Shown here piece after piece: positions 36,263 through 44,820 of a stretch of 49,269 nt of DNA (its first letter is position 1; the number at the start of each line of letters is the position of its first letter). Position numbers and translations under genes: made by a program. The DNA is from Acidobacteriota bacterium. GTDB lineage: Bacteria > Acidobacteriota > Terriglobia > Terriglobales > Acidobacteriaceae. The DNA lies in contig JABBOG010000026.1 in NCBI GenBank assembly GCA_019351975.1, forward strand, positions 1-49,269, written 5' to 3'. Under the pieces are notes generated by a model that did no database searches, was not told where the DNA came from, and was given only the letters and a program-made list of their open reading frames with translations.

Positions 36263-36703
36263 TCAGGTGTGACTAGATTCAGCCTGTGCCAACGTCTTTG
36301 GATCGCGAACGAACAGAGGCGCAACTCGGCGGCTCGCGGGCCGCAGCGCCCACGACACCACAGTCAAGCCCGCAAGTACAAGCGGCGCGAGAACGTGAAA
36401 CCCATACGCTCCGTAGACGCCCACAGCGACGCACGACGCAGCCGCGCCCGTAAGGTCGAAGAAGATCCCCGCATAGGCCCATTCCTTGAGCAGTGGCAGC
36501 CGCGGCCAGAGGATGGCGATCGCTCCAAGCACCTTCCAGACTCCCAGAATCGCAAAGAAATACTCCGGATACCGGAGGACCGGCACAACGCCCTGCGGAT
36601 TCACGCGATACTGCCATATCTGGCCAGCACCGCCGCTTCCGATGAAAAACGCGATAAGCCCCGTCGTGATCCAATAAACAACGTTCCTCGACTTCGCTGT
36701 CAT
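36263..36703 (-). CDS. DoxX-like membrane protein
   Basis: About 146 residues from ATG 36703, which has a near-perfect AGGAGGT upstream and overlaps the stop of the preceding SRPBCC gene by 4 nt. Four hydrophobic segments (VVYWITTGLIAFFIG, FFAILGVWKVLGAIAIL, WAYAGIFFDLTGAAASCVAV, VLAPLVLAGLTVVSWAL) and the motif YPEYFFAILGVWKVLG, as in the DoxX_2 family. Inner-membrane protein; proposed redox or quinone-linked roles for DoxX proteins are not firmly shown. Third gene of the ArsR operon. Confidence 0.9.
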   Translation of the reverse strand: MTAKSRNVVYWITTGLIAFFIGSGGAGQIWQYRVNPQGVVPVLRYPEYFFAILGVWKVLGAIAILWPRLPLLKEWAYAGIFFDLTGAAASCVAVGVYGAYGFHVLAPLVLAGLTVVSWALRPASRRVAPLFVRDPKTLAQAESSHT

Positions 36704-37125
36704 GCCACACCTCCTGCAACGCGTTCCAATGCACCGATGAATCTCTGCCATCCATACGTTGCGCCCTGATACGCTGCCTGCTGATCGTTGCGGAAGCCAG
36801 AGTGCTCCATCCGCACGTGGGTACCACCTTCTGTCGCCGTCAACGTCCACAGCACGACCGAATCAAGGCCCAGTGCGGCCCAGCGATACGAGAGCTGCCT
36901 CATGGGCTCGACGATCAGCACCTCACACTCGATCACGCCGTCCCATTGCGGCATCGGATCGGCGCGGAACTGAAACCGCCTCCCCGCAACTGGTTCGTAG
37001 TCGTTATTCATCAGCCATTGGGCGATCAGCGGCTTCTCGGTCAGCGCTCGCCACAACCTCTCAGGCGGGTGAGCGAAGACTCTCTCGATCACAACGCTGC
37101 GTGTGCCTTCTGTTTGCGTGCTCAC
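36700..37125 (-). CDS. SRPBCC / AHSA1-type protein, first in operon
   Basis: 141 residues. VVIERVFAHPPERLWRALTE, IAQWLMNNDYEPVAGRRFQF and the closing helix YGWQRFIGALERVAGG identify the AHSA1-like SRPBCC fold. Its start overlaps the ArsR stop by 4 nt and its stop overlaps the DoxX start by 4 nt, so it is translationally coupled on both sides. A neighbour pair of ArsR plus SRPBCC is common in bacteria, with the SRPBCC protein thought to bind the effector or process a toxic compound; function here is inferred only. Confidence 0.92.
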   Translation of the reverse strand: MSTQTEGTRSVVIERVFAHPPERLWRALTEKPLIAQWLMNNDYEPVAGRRFQFRADPMPQWDGVIECEVLIVEPMRQLSYRWAALGLDSVVLWTLTATEGGTHVRMEHSGFRNDQQAAYQGATYGWQRFIGALERVAGGVA

Positions 37126-37448
37126 TTTTCCATCCCTTCCAGAACAGCTTCAAGACGGTCGAATCGTTCGTTCCAGAATGCGCCAAAGTCCTTCATCCAC
37201 GCAGCGGCCGGTGCTAGAGCCTCAGGCCGCGCGCAGTAGTGGTTTTCGCGGCCCTCCCTGCGATTGCCTACCAGCTTCGCCCGCTTCAGCACCGTGAGGT
37301 GCTTGGAGACTGCAGGCTGCGATACCCCTGCATTTGCGGTCAGCGCATGTACCGTCCGCTCACCCTTGCGCACCAGCTCTTCGAAGATCGCCCTGCGCGT
37401 CGGGTCGGCAAGGGCACGGAACACGTGTTGGGCTTCAGCAGACTTCAT
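37122..37448 (-). CDS. ArsR-family transcriptional repressor
   Basis: 108-residue winged-helix protein: FRALADPTRRAIFEELVRKG, then the recognition helix in AGVSQPAVSKHLTVLKRAKL and the wing GNRREGRENHYCARPEAL. There is a single Cys (in HYCARPEAL) and no CxC, so arsenic or heavy-metal sensing of the ArsR/SmtB type is unlikely; it belongs to the group linked to SRPBCC genes. First gene of the operon; a palindrome ten bases upstream of its start is the probable autoregulatory site. Confidence 0.93.
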   Translation of the reverse strand: MKSAEAQHVFRALADPTRRAIFEELVRKGERTVHALTANAGVSQPAVSKHLTVLKRAKLVGNRREGRENHYCARPEALAPAAAWMKDFGAFWNERFDRLEAVLEGMEK

Positions 37449-37458
37449 CCTCCCAAAC

Positions 37459-37476
37459 CATAACCATACGGTTATG
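37459..37476. promoter_or_regulatory. Probable ArsR operator
   Basis: CATAACC-ATAC-GGTTATG, perfect 7-bp arms and 4-nt centre, 10 nt upstream of the arsR-type ATG. Size, symmetry and place match operators of this repressor family. Confidence 0.7.
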
Positions 37477-37631
37477 CGTTGTCAACTGAAATCTATGCGT
37501 CGCTTGTAGGTTGTGGGCCACATCGTACAGATTAAGTCCACAACCTCGACATCGGTCGATTCCACCGACGCGGCGCAGGGGTATCATGGGTTCTCCGCGT
37601 TGTGCTACACCGATGCTCGGAGGACTTGCGA

Positions 37632-38057
37632 ATGATCTGGAATCGGTCCATACCTCGCACCACCGTCATCCCGGTTCTCGCGTATCGCAACGCCAACGAC
37701 GCGGCGGAATGGCTATGCAAAGCCTTCGACTTCACCATCCGGCTACGGGTCGACACGCACCGCGTGCAGCTCAACGTCGGAGAAGGCGCAGTCATCGTTC
37801 GAGAGCTTCGCCCGCATGAGATCGGCAATCCTCTCGGCCTCGGCCACTCCATCACGGTTCGCGTTGAAGACGCAGATGCCCACTGCCATCGCGCGAAAAA
37901 CCACGGCGCAAGAATTACCCAGGAACCACAAACCCATCCATATGGAGAGCGGCAATACGTCGCAGAGGATCTTGCAGGTCATTCCTGGACGTTCTCACAA
38001 TCAGTCGCCGACATGCTCCCGGAAGACTGGGGCGGAACCTCGGAACACCTGCAATAG
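37632..38057 (+). CDS. VOC (glyoxalase/dioxygenase fold) protein, PhnB/YdeE-like
   Basis: About 141 residues from ATG 37632, with GGAGG at 37619-37623 (8-nt spacing); TTG 37602 is less likely. The paired beta-alpha-beta-beta-beta fold shows TVIPVLAYRNANDAAEWLCK, a central strand with GHSITVRVEDADAHCHRAKN, and the late YVAEDLAGHSWTFSQSV and a C-terminal DMLPEDWGG. This last segment is usual in PhnB-like or bleomycin-resistance-like VOC proteins of unknown substrate. Divergent from the ArsR operon, with 183 nt between start codons. Confidence 0.88.
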   Translation: MIWNRSIPRTTVIPVLAYRNANDAAEWLCKAFDFTIRLRVDTHRVQLNVGEGAVIVRELRPHEIGNPLGLGHSITVRVEDADAHCHRAKNHGARITQEPQTHPYGERQYVAEDLAGHSWTFSQSVADMLPEDWGGTSEHLQ

Positions 38058-38148
38058 CCGAGGCGGCACGCATAGCGCCCGGACATAGAAAAAACGACCG
38101 CCAAAAGGCCGACGCGTCAATATCAAGCCCTAAGTTCGAATCAACCAC

Positions 38149-38697
38149 CTATGCGTATTTATCGACCTCTGTGTTTAGCTGTCGAAGTGCTTCCCCATAG
38201 GCAGTATGCAGCACTCTGACATCTATCACTCGCTGGTTGTATCGGCGAACGCAAAGGGCCCGTTTCCGGTGGCCGTACATCGAGTAGATCGGCCAAACTA
38301 TGGGCAATCCGACTAAACAAGCGATTCCGAACCAATCGCTTTTCTCAGGTGCTCCCAGTGCGCCCCACATCCAGGAACAAGCGATAACCACCATGACGGG
38401 TACCGCGACCGCCTTCCATGCACGGCTCCTGTCTGAATTCAAAGCTGTCCCGCACGCTGTGCAGTATGGAACACGCAAGGTAACAAATTCTGTCCGGGTA
38501 GGCCCAATGGTTCGTGAGAGTGACCCCTCCACGCACTCGACTTCTGTGGTTGCGGCTAAACAAGAGGGACAAACTGGCGGAAAGATAATCCGCTGACGAG
38601 GAAGCAGCACCCTCTCCCAAGATCGCTCTCTCAGCCAAAAAAGGTAGAGGCATTCAATTGCGAGGAGCGCAGCCGAACTGTAGATCAAGTAGTTCAC
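38149..38697 (-). CDS. Membrane protein with paired CxxC motifs
   Basis: 182 residues, unrecognised. An N-terminal hydrophobic helix (LIYSSAALLAIECLYLFWL) is followed by a soluble part with PPVCPSCLAA and VPYCTACGTAL, four cysteines that could bind zinc, then two hydrophobic helices (VAVPVMVVIACSWMWGAL and FGIACLVGLPIVWPIYSMYG) and a basic tail RKRALCVRRYNQRV. Probably an inner-membrane protein with a zinc-ribbon-like domain. It starts 2 nt after the stop of a 40-residue Cys-rich gene, so the two are co-expressed. Confidence 0.7.
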   Translation of the reverse strand: MNYLIYSSAALLAIECLYLFWLRERSWERVLLPRQRIIFPPVCPSCLAATTEVECVEGSLSRTIGPTRTEFVTLRVPYCTACGTALNSDRSRAWKAVAVPVMVVIACSWMWGALGAPEKSDWFGIACLVGLPIVWPIYSMYGHRKRALCVRRYNQRVIDVRVLHTAYGEALRQLNTEVDKYA

Positions 38698-38699
38698 AA

Positions 38700-38822
38700 T
38701 TACTTCGGCACTTCCACCGGTACCCAGTCACGTTGGCCTGTTCCTTTGCAGGGTTCACACTGTTTGCCATCAACTAAGCCAGTTCCGTGACATTCGCCGC
38801 ATGCTGTTTTAAGAATCGCCAT
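38700..38822 (-). CDS. 40-residue zinc-finger-like mini-protein (DnaJ CxxCxGxG type)
   Basis: Reading the minus strand from ATG 38822 gives 40 residues beginning MAILKTACGECHGTGLVDG and ending in VPVEVPK. It contains CGECHGTG and CEPCKGTG, two CxxCxGxG units as in the zinc-binding region of DnaJ, forming one possible zinc site. A weak AAAGGCGG lies about 9 nt upstream. The stop is 2 nt before the start of the CxxC membrane protein, which supports a real operon. A short size makes the call less certain; the motif spacing is unlikely by chance. It may be a folding or RNA-binding accessory. Confidence 0.7.
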   Translation of the reverse strand: MAILKTACGECHGTGLVDGKQCEPCKGTGQRDWVPVEVPK

Positions 38823-39182
38823 GAATTTTGCCGCCTTTCGTGTTTATCCTACGGGCGGTCAACAAAGGGGTCAATATTCAACCCAATAAAAAAGCCCAAC
38901 CGTTCGGCTTCCAGTCTGCCCGCACGGAAAACGGTGTTTTCGGAAACTTGCTGGGAGCTGGCCGTCGATGCGGCCTTGGTTGATGCAAAATCGCCAAGCC
39001 ATTCGTCCGTGGCCACTACTTCACGAGGCACTCACCTTCCCACCTGCCGCAATGCAGAAGCAACCAACACTCCCGGCATCACCCACCGCCCCCAAACCCT
39101 GTAGCATAATCGTAGGGCGACGCGACCACTGCGCCCAACGAATCTCGTCCCCGGGCCTTTGCCCACCTTGAAAGGAACCTTC
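38823..39182. other. Intergenic region, no convincing gene
   Basis: 360 nt between the divergent mini-protein operon and zwf. A 60-codon minus-strand frame (38849-39031) exists but I see no family features. GAAAGGA at about 39169-39175 is the zwf ribosome site. Promoters for both sides must lie here. Confidence 0.5.
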
Positions 39183-40589
39183 GTGCCTCAAATTCAGTCT
39201 GACGCTCTTGTCTTCTTCGGTGCCACCGGCGATCTCGCCCATAAGAAGATCTTTCCGGCCCTGCAGGCGCTGGTGAAGCGCGGCAGCCTCAACATCCCCA
39301 TCATCGGCGTCGCCAAAGCCGGATGGAACCTAGACCAGCTCAAAGCCCGCGCCAAAGACAGCCTCGAACAGCACGGCGGCCTCGACCCCATCGCCTGGGA
39401 CAAGCTCTCCAGCCTCCTCCGCTACGTCGACGGCGACTACAACGACCCCGCCACCTTCTCCGCCCTACGAACCGCTCTCGGCAACGCCCAGCACCCCGCC
39501 CACTACCTCGCCATCCCGCCCTCCCTCTTTGAAGAGGTCGTCGATCAGCTCGTCAAATCCGGCTGCTCCAAAGGCGGCCGCATGATCGTCGAAAAGCCCT
39601 TCGGCCACGACCTCGCCTCCGCACAGGAGCTCGACCGCATCCTCCTCGCCGCCTTCCCCGAGTCCTCCATCTTCCGCATCGACCACTACCTCGCCAAAGG
39701 TCCCGTGCAGAACATGGTCTCCTTCCGCTTCTCCAACTCCTTCCTCGAACCCCTCTGGAACCGCGAGCACATCGAAAGCATCCAGATCACCATGGCCGAA
39801 GACTTCGGCGTCCAGGGCCGCGGCGCCTTCTACGACCAGAACGGCACCGTCCGCGACGTCGTCCAGAACCACCTCTTCCAGCTCCTCTGCAACCTCGCCA
39901 TGGAGTCGCCCGCACGCAAGGACGCCGAGTCCATCCGCGACGAAAAGGTGAAGGTCCTCAAAGCCATCTCCCCCATCGGCAACGAGGACATCGTGCGCGG
40001 CCAGTTCCAGGGCTACCTCGACGAAAAGGGCGTCGCCCCCAACTCCAACACCGAAACCTTCGTCGCCCTCCGCCTCGAGATCCAGTCCTGGCGCTGGGCC
40101 GGTGTACCCGTCTACATCCGCGCCGGCAAAAACCTCCCCGTCACCTGCACCGAGGTCATCACCCGCTTTCACTGCCCGCCCGTCACCAAGTTCACCCCCG
40201 AGGGGCTTCCACAGGACTACATCCGCTTCCGCGTCAACCCCGACATGACCATCGCCATGGGTGTCTCCGTCGCCGGTGCCGAGCAAAACTCACCTCGCGA
40301 GCTCGCCGAGCTCGTCGCCAGCCGCCAGCCCACAGCCGAGCAGATGGAACCCTACGAGCTCGTCCTCACCGACGCCCTCTGCGGCGACTCCAGCATCTTC
40401 GCCCGCCAGGACTACGTCGAAGAGGCCTGGCGCATCGTCGACCCCATCCTCGACGCCAGCCTCCCCGTCTTCCCCTACGCGCCCGGCACATGGGGTCCCA
40501 AAGACGCCAAAGCCTTCGCCCCTCCCCGCGGCTGGGTCAACCCCGTCGTCGACGCCAATGGCAAGACTGCGAAACCGCCGCATGCCTGA
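39183..40589 (+). CDS. zwf: Glucose-6-phosphate dehydrogenase
   Basis: Oxidises glucose 6-phosphate to 6-phosphogluconolactone with NADP, first step of the oxidative pentose phosphate route. About 468 residues from GTG 39183, which has GAAAGGA about 7 nt upstream; a longer frame to 39159 is not needed. Motifs: the nucleotide loop [26 protein letters not shown] (the active-site IDHYLGKE motif, with Ala-Lys-Gly in place of Gly-Lys-Glu), [14 protein letters not shown] and [20 protein letters not shown]. Codons are strongly C-ending. A hairpin follows the stop. No gnd or cytoplasmic pgl is adjacent. Confidence 0.94.
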   Translation: MPQIQSDALVFFGATGDLAHKKIFPALQALVKRGSLNIPIIGVAKAGWNLDQLKARAKDSLEQHGGLDPIAWDKLSSLLRYVDGDYNDPATFSALRTALGNAQHPAHYLAIPPSLFEEVVDQLVKSGCSKGGRMIVEKPFGHDLASAQELDRILLAAFPESSIFRIDHYLAKGPVQNMVSFRFSNSFLEPLWNREHIESIQITMAEDFGVQGRGAFYDQNGTVRDVVQNHLFQLLCNLAMESPARKDAESIRDEKVKVLKAISPIGNEDIVRGQFQGYLDEKGVAPNSNTETFVALRLEIQSWRWAGVPVYIRAGKNLPVTCTEVITRFHCPPVTKFTPEGLPQDYIRFRVNPDMTIAMGVSVAGAEQNSPRELAELVASRQPTAEQMEPYELVLTDALCGDSSIFARQDYVEEAWRIVDPILDASLPVFPYAPGTWGPKDAKAFAPPRGWVNPVVDANGKTAKPPHA

Positions 40590-40627
40590 CATCCACGCTC
40601 CAAAACGCCTGTCGGAAAAACGCCGAA

Positions 40628-40652
40628 GCACCCTGATCCGGAGATAGGGTGC
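40628..40652. terminator. Hairpin between convergent zwf and cdsA
   Basis: GCACCCT / AGGGTGC, perfect 7-bp stem with an 11-nt loop, 39 nt after the zwf stop and 45 nt from the cdsA stop. No T-tract, so its terminator role is tentative. Confidence 0.5.
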
Positions 40653-40696
40653 ACTAACCCCGGCGTAATATCCCCTAACGACGCCCGTTTACGCGT

Positions 40697-41542
40697 TTAA
40701 AGACTTCCCATCGAGAACGTGTCCCGCACGGCAATCACGAACCAGAGCACTGGCGCCGCCACCAGCAGCGCATCGATCCGGTCCAGAATTCCCCCATGCC
40801 CGGGCAGCATCGTCCCCGAATCCTTCACCCCAGCGCCGCGCTTAAGTGCTGATTCTAAGAGGTCTCCAAACTGCGCCGCAGCATTGAGCACCACCGCCAG
40901 AATCAAAAACACCCACCACGGCTCGGTCGTATGCAACCGCGTAAACGACGAATTCTGCTGCGTAAACCAGTCTCCCAACAGCACCAGACCCATCCCAAAC
41001 GCACACGAAGCCACCACCGAAGCAATCGCCCCTTCCCACGTCTTATTTGGCGATAAACGCGGGGAAAACTTGTGTTTTCCGAACCTTTTTCCCACATACA
41101 GCGCCGCTATATCTCCCGACCAGACGCACAGAAACAGAAAAAGCAGCAGCGCAGTCCCATTTTCTTCATTCAAAATTTGCGGGATAAGTGTAAGAGGATA
41201 AACAACATACAGCAACATCAAAAGCCCTACAGAAGTCTGCCAGAGCACAAGATCGAGCGACATGCGAAATGCAGCCACCGCAAACAACACCAGCGTCACA
41301 AACGAGACGACGGCAATCGTATCCGTCGGCCGAAAATACGTCGCCAGGAAGAACAGCGCCACTGCCGAAACCAGCCACCACAAGGGAATTGGGCATTTTC
41401 CAGCGTCCGCAAATGCTCGAAACTCCATGGCAGCCAGCACTGCGACCACTGCGGCTGCGACCGTGATCATCCACGACTTGCCCAAAAAAATGAGCGCAAA
41501 CACCAGTGCAATGAGGACGATAGCTGTAAGGATGCGCTTCAT
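40697..41542 (-). CDS. cdsA: Phosphatidate cytidylyltransferase
   Basis: Makes CDP-diacylglycerol from phosphatidate and CTP, the branch point of phospholipid synthesis; inner membrane. 281 residues with about seven hydrophobic helices. The C-terminal signature is complete: SALKRGAGVKDSGTMLPGHG then GILDRIDAL, and PNKTWEGAIAS precedes it. In many bacteria cdsA directly follows uppS; here an NHL lipoprotein gene lies between, on the same strand, with a 103-nt gap before cdsA. Confidence 0.95.
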   Translation of the reverse strand: MKRILTAIVLIALVFALIFLGKSWMITVAAAVVAVLAAMEFRAFADAGKCPIPLWWLVSAVALFFLATYFRPTDTIAVVSFVTLVLFAVAAFRMSLDLVLWQTSVGLLMLLYVVYPLTLIPQILNEENGTALLLFLFLCVWSGDIAALYVGKRFGKHKFSPRLSPNKTWEGAIASVVASCAFGMGLVLLGDWFTQQNSSFTRLHTTEPWWVFLILAVVLNAAAQFGDLLESALKRGAGVKDSGTMLPGHGGILDRIDALLVAAPVLWFVIAVRDTFSMGSL

Positions 41543-41645
41543 AGGCCTTGTTGAGAATACAACGTCTGGCGAAGCAGCGTTTACCTGCCTGAACTTCTCT
41601 GCCTAAGCGTTTTAGAATGATATATATACTGCTATGTGCAAGTCT

Positions 41646-42734
41646 TTAGAAAACTGCCACGGACAGCGGCGCATCCGCGTTGGTCCAGGCTGGAGATGTG
41701 ACGCTTGCAACCGGAGCTATATTGCCGTCCCCCGTTGTAGAAAACTTGAGTAAGGCCGGGTCTGCTGTACTGCCGCAGGACGCGGTCGAGACGACGTAGA
41801 GGAAGCCTTCCGTGTCGAGCGCGACACCTCCCGCGCAACCAAGCTGGGTGCTGGCTCCGGAGATTTGGCGCAAAGGGGGAGTATTTCCTGTGGCTCCCGC
41901 ACCGAAGACCAGAATGCTTGAAACACCCGCAACTACGTTTGATACGTATAGGTTACCGGCGCTGTCGATAGCTAATCCCTTCGGAGATCCGACTTCCATG
42001 GTCGTCAGAGCTCCGCCAATGGAGCGGGAAGGGACCGCCGCTCCCGGAGCGAACACGACCACGGGGGCAATCGCGATGTTGTTTACTGGCGAACCGGTAG
42101 CTACGTACAAATTGCCGCTAGCATCGATGGCCATAGCTTGAGGTCCCGCATCTGAGGTGATGGAAACGTTGCTTTGAGGCGCACCAGAGCCGGTGGAGGT
42201 TGCGCTGAATGTGGCGATACCGCCCGCGCCATTGGAGACGTAGACGTCGCCTCCGCTGCTCACGGAGAGCGCACTCGCACTCGTCAGGCCGGTTGTGCTG
42301 TTGAAGGGGATGGAGCGCTTAGTGGGTGCATTGCCGGTTGATCCCGCGCCGTATTCATTGATTGCAGAGGACTTGGAGGATTGCGAGGAGGTGTAGATAT
42401 CGCCGAGAGCGTCAATGCCTAGAAACTCCAGCGCCGTGCTCGACGGGGAGGCGATCGTGGAAACAGGCGAGCTGGACGAAGTGGCGGCTGTAGAAAGCTC
42501 CAGTATGGAGCCAGATGCCAATGTTGTTCCCGTGGCCGGTGTGTTTTGGATCACATAGATGCCGACATTTGGTGCTCCTGTCGTGGCACCTGTTGTGGTG
42601 CCGTCGGAGCTACAGCCTGCCATCGCCACCATGAGGCCGATTACGAGTGATTCCGTAACGTATAGCGCGGCCTTCCGGGTTCTGATCCCGCTTGTGACGC
42701 GCGCGGCGGTTCGTGCTTTCGTCGATACGGTCAT
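41646..42734 (-). CDS. NHL-repeat beta-propeller lipoprotein
   Basis: 362 residues. The N-terminal region has a long basic leader and a hydrophobic stretch ending VAMAGC, a likely lipobox, so a lipoprotein of the envelope. The mature part repeats NHL/SMP-30-like blades: FLGIDALGDIYTSS, ALSVSSGGDVYVSN, AMAIDASGNLYVAT, GLAIDSAGNLYVSN and GVALDTEGFLYVVS. Low-complexity Thr/Ser/Ala linkers join blades. Such proteins bind ligands or act as scaffolds; no function can be named. It lies between uppS and cdsA on the same strand. Confidence 0.85.
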   Translation of the reverse strand: MTVSTKARTAARVTSGIRTRKAALYVTESLVIGLMVAMAGCSSDGTTTGATTGAPNVGIYVIQNTPATGTTLASGSILELSTAATSSSSPVSTIASPSSTALEFLGIDALGDIYTSSQSSKSSAINEYGAGSTGNAPTKRSIPFNSTTGLTSASALSVSSGGDVYVSNGAGGIATFSATSTGSGAPQSNVSITSDAGPQAMAIDASGNLYVATGSPVNNIAIAPVVVFAPGAAVPSRSIGGALTTMEVGSPKGLAIDSAGNLYVSNVVAGVSSILVFGAGATGNTPPLRQISGASTQLGCAGGVALDTEGFLYVVSTASCGSTADPALLKFSTTGDGNIAPVASVTSPAWTNADAPLSVAVF

Positions 42735-43124
42735 GCTCTCTCCAGAGTTTCGCAGGCATCTCCACGTAGGCCAATGACTTCTAGAGCCTACTGAAATCTC
42801 GCAAAGATGATTGATTCATTTTTACCATTCAAACATAAATCGCGGTGTGAGGTTGTTGCAGGCTCCGTAAGTAAGTGGCAGCGGCGGGATGGACGGACAT
42901 CGACTGGTCGTTTTTTGATTTGATCGGCTCCAGCCTAATGCCGAAGGAGTAGCTGGTCGACTCGAAGTCGTTTGGAATGCGGAGAGCGACCTTAATCTGA
43001 GCTTCGAGGCATGAGAAGTGCCTTCCAGAGGCCGTTGGAGAATTTCTAAGTTGTGGGGATACCTTTGTGGCTGTGAGAGGCGGGATCAGGATGCAGCGGC
43101 CGATGATAGAGATCATGCACGGCC
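42735..43124. other. Intergenic region between uppS and the NHL lipoprotein
   Basis: 390 nt with balanced composition. A 95-codon minus-strand frame (42829-43116) covers most of it, but I recognise no domain, signal or ribosome site; it may be a gene remnant. It must hold the promoter of the lipoprotein gene. Confidence 0.4.
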
Positions 43125-44039
43125 TTAGCGCCGGGCTAGCTCAGCCTCGGTTGGCAGCGTATCAGAAAAGGTCTCATCGGATGACTCTCCGAGACCTCCA
43201 AAGCGACGTTCACGTTGCTGGTAGTCGGCGATGGCCTCAATCAGATGAAGTCCCCTGAAATCCGGCCACAAGCGGTCTGTAACGAAGATCTCCGCGTACG
43301 CGATCTGCCACAGGAGAAAATTGGAAATGCGCTGCTCGCCAGAGGTCCGGATCACCAGATCGGGATCGGGCATATGTGCCGTGTACAGACTGGCATTGAG
43401 TTGAGGCTCGTCAATCCGCGATTTAATCGCGTCATCGACGCCCTCTGCGGCGAGCATATCTTCAACGGAGATACCCCTCTTGTGCGCCTCCGCGATCATG
43501 TTGTGCAGCAGCGCTCGCGCTGCGTCGACGATCTCTGAGCGGGAGCCATAGTTTAGCGCTAAGGTAAGCGTCGTCCCGGTGTTTTTGCAGGTCTGTTCGG
43601 CGGCCCATTGCATTGTGTCCTGCACTTCCTGCGGTAGTTCATGGGTGCGGCCAATGTACGCCATGCGGATATTGTTGTCGTTCATTCGCTTGACGTTCGA
43701 AACAAGATAGGACTTCAGCAGCTTCATAAGGAAGCCGACCTCGTTTCGTGGACGGCGAAGGTTATTCTCAAGCGAAAATGCGTAAAGGGTCAGCCAGGGG
43801 AGGTCGATGCGGGATGCGGTCTCCACGACATATTGAACGCTCTCAGCGCCCTGCTGATGGCCCAGGAAACGCTTTAAGGCGCGCTTGCCAGCCCAGCGGC
43901 CGTTTCCGTCCATGATGATGGCAACGTGCTGCGGGAGACGCTCTGCGTCCAGCGTCTCGTACACAGCGCGTTCCTCGGGCGTAAGCTCGTGCGCTCTGTT
44001 CGAGCGATGATACACGCGGCTGAGGATGGATTCGCGCAC
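43125..44039 (-). CDS. uppS: Isoprenyl transferase (undecaprenyl diphosphate synthase)
   Basis: Adds isopentenyl units to make the C55 lipid carrier for peptidoglycan. 304 residues, longer than usual at both ends: about 35 residues precede the core, and the C-terminal tail FGGLGESSDETFSDTLPTEA is extra. Core motifs: HVAIIMDGNGRWA (catalytic Asp44), FLGHQQGAESVQYVVE, the STENW-type motif reading YAFSLENNLRRPRNEV, LNYGSRSEI, then DPDLVIRTSGEQRISNFLLW and the LWPDF motif. The Trp usually found after Glu-Asn is replaced by Asn. Confidence 0.95.
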   Translation of the reverse strand: MRESILSRVYHRSNRAHELTPEERAVYETLDAERLPQHVAIIMDGNGRWAGKRALKRFLGHQQGAESVQYVVETASRIDLPWLTLYAFSLENNLRRPRNEVGFLMKLLKSYLVSNVKRMNDNNIRMAYIGRTHELPQEVQDTMQWAAEQTCKNTGTTLTLALNYGSRSEIVDAARALLHNMIAEAHKRGISVEDMLAAEGVDDAIKSRIDEPQLNASLYTAHMPDPDLVIRTSGEQRISNFLLWQIAYAEIFVTDRLWPDFRGLHLIEAIADYQQRERRFGGLGESSDETFSDTLPTEAELARR

Positions 44040-44152
44040 AATGGGCTCGCAACAATGACGATAGCTGAAAAAGTCAGAAGTAGGAAACAGTAAATCAACA
44101 AAAGTCGGGACGATGGGGAGGGTTAGAACGGAAAGCTGAGATTAAACGGAGA

Positions 44153-44209
44153 GGCGTCGCAAGCTGCCCACAGTCCAAATTTACTTAGACCGTAAGGAAG
44201 TGCGACGCC
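44153..44209. repeat. Inverted repeat GGCGTCGCA / TGCGACGCC
   Basis: Perfect 9-bp arms (44153-44161 and 44201-44209) with a 39-nt loop, between the stop of the XRE regulator and the start of uppS. It could terminate the regulator transcript; the long loop makes other roles possible. Confidence 0.45.
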
Positions 44210-44235
44210 GGAGGTGCTCGTCTACGGATCAGGCT

Positions 44236-44820
44236 TTAGGCCATGCGGCGGTTTCGGCCCTGATGGGCATTCTGCGATAGCTCGCGGATGTGGTTGATGA
44301 AGATGGACTTCTGCGTCGATGTGAGGTGTGCTGTGTACTTTGCAACCTCGGCAAGAAATGGATCAGTCAGAAGAACAGCCGCCTCGTCCCGATGACGGGT
44401 CGGAGCGTCGCGAAGCAAGGCGGAGATATCTACCTGTAACGCACGCGCCAGACGGTCAAGAGAGGACAGAGTGGGCATAGCCTTGCCATTTTCTATCTTT
44501 GAGATGTAGGTGCGTGGCACCCCCATACGGGCAGCGAGCTGGCGCTGCGATAGATTACGGACATGGCGAAGATCGCGAACAGCGGCAGACACCTGCGGGC
44601 CACCTTCAGTCGGCTCCTCAGAGCTTTCCGATACTAGCGCAATTGTTGGTTGTAGCTTGGTTGGCTCAGGCAGTAGAGACTTCTTGCATCGTCGACACGC
44701 ATCGGTAGCAGTACGAAACTGAACGAGTTTACAGGCCTCGCAACGGAGTACCTCACGCGATGTCGATCCAGGTGTAGACTGAACCTCCAATGCGCTGACG
44801 GGCGCCATCATGGTTGCCAT
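44236..44820 (-). CDS. XRE-family regulator with N-terminal zinc ribbon
   Basis: About 194 residues from ATG 44820; GTG 44856 is an alternative. Cys27, 30, 42 and 45 (CEAC and CRRC) form a probable zinc ribbon. After an acidic linker, a classic Cro/CI helix-turn-helix: VRDLRHVRNLSQRQLAARMG, VPRTYISKIENGKAMPTLSS and LDRLARALQVDISALLR. The C-terminal part (FLAEVAKYTAHLTSTQKSIF) is helical and unrecognised. Target genes are unknown; it lies upstream of uppS on the same strand, with a 196-nt gap. Confidence 0.88.
   Translation of the reverse strand: MATMMAPVSALEVQSTPGSTSREVLRCEACKLVQFRTATDACRRCKKSLLPEPTKLQPTIALVSESSEEPTEGGPQVSAAVRDLRHVRNLSQRQLAARMGVPRTYISKIENGKAMPTLSSLDRLARALQVDISALLRDAPTRHRDEAAVLLTDPFLAEVAKYTAHLTSTQKSIFINHIRELSQNAHQGRNRRMA

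Noticed and set aside
38787-39104. 105-codon plus-strand frame
   Set aside because: Overlaps the zinc-finger-like mini-gene, no ribosome site, no recognisable features.
42829-43116. 95-codon minus-strand frame between uppS and the lipoprotein
   Set aside because: No ribosome site, domain or signal; noted only as a possible remnant.
44040-44235. tRNA or structured RNA near the 9-bp inverted repeat
   Set aside because: No cloverleaf, anticodon arm or TTC loop could be drawn; only the inverted repeat is supported.
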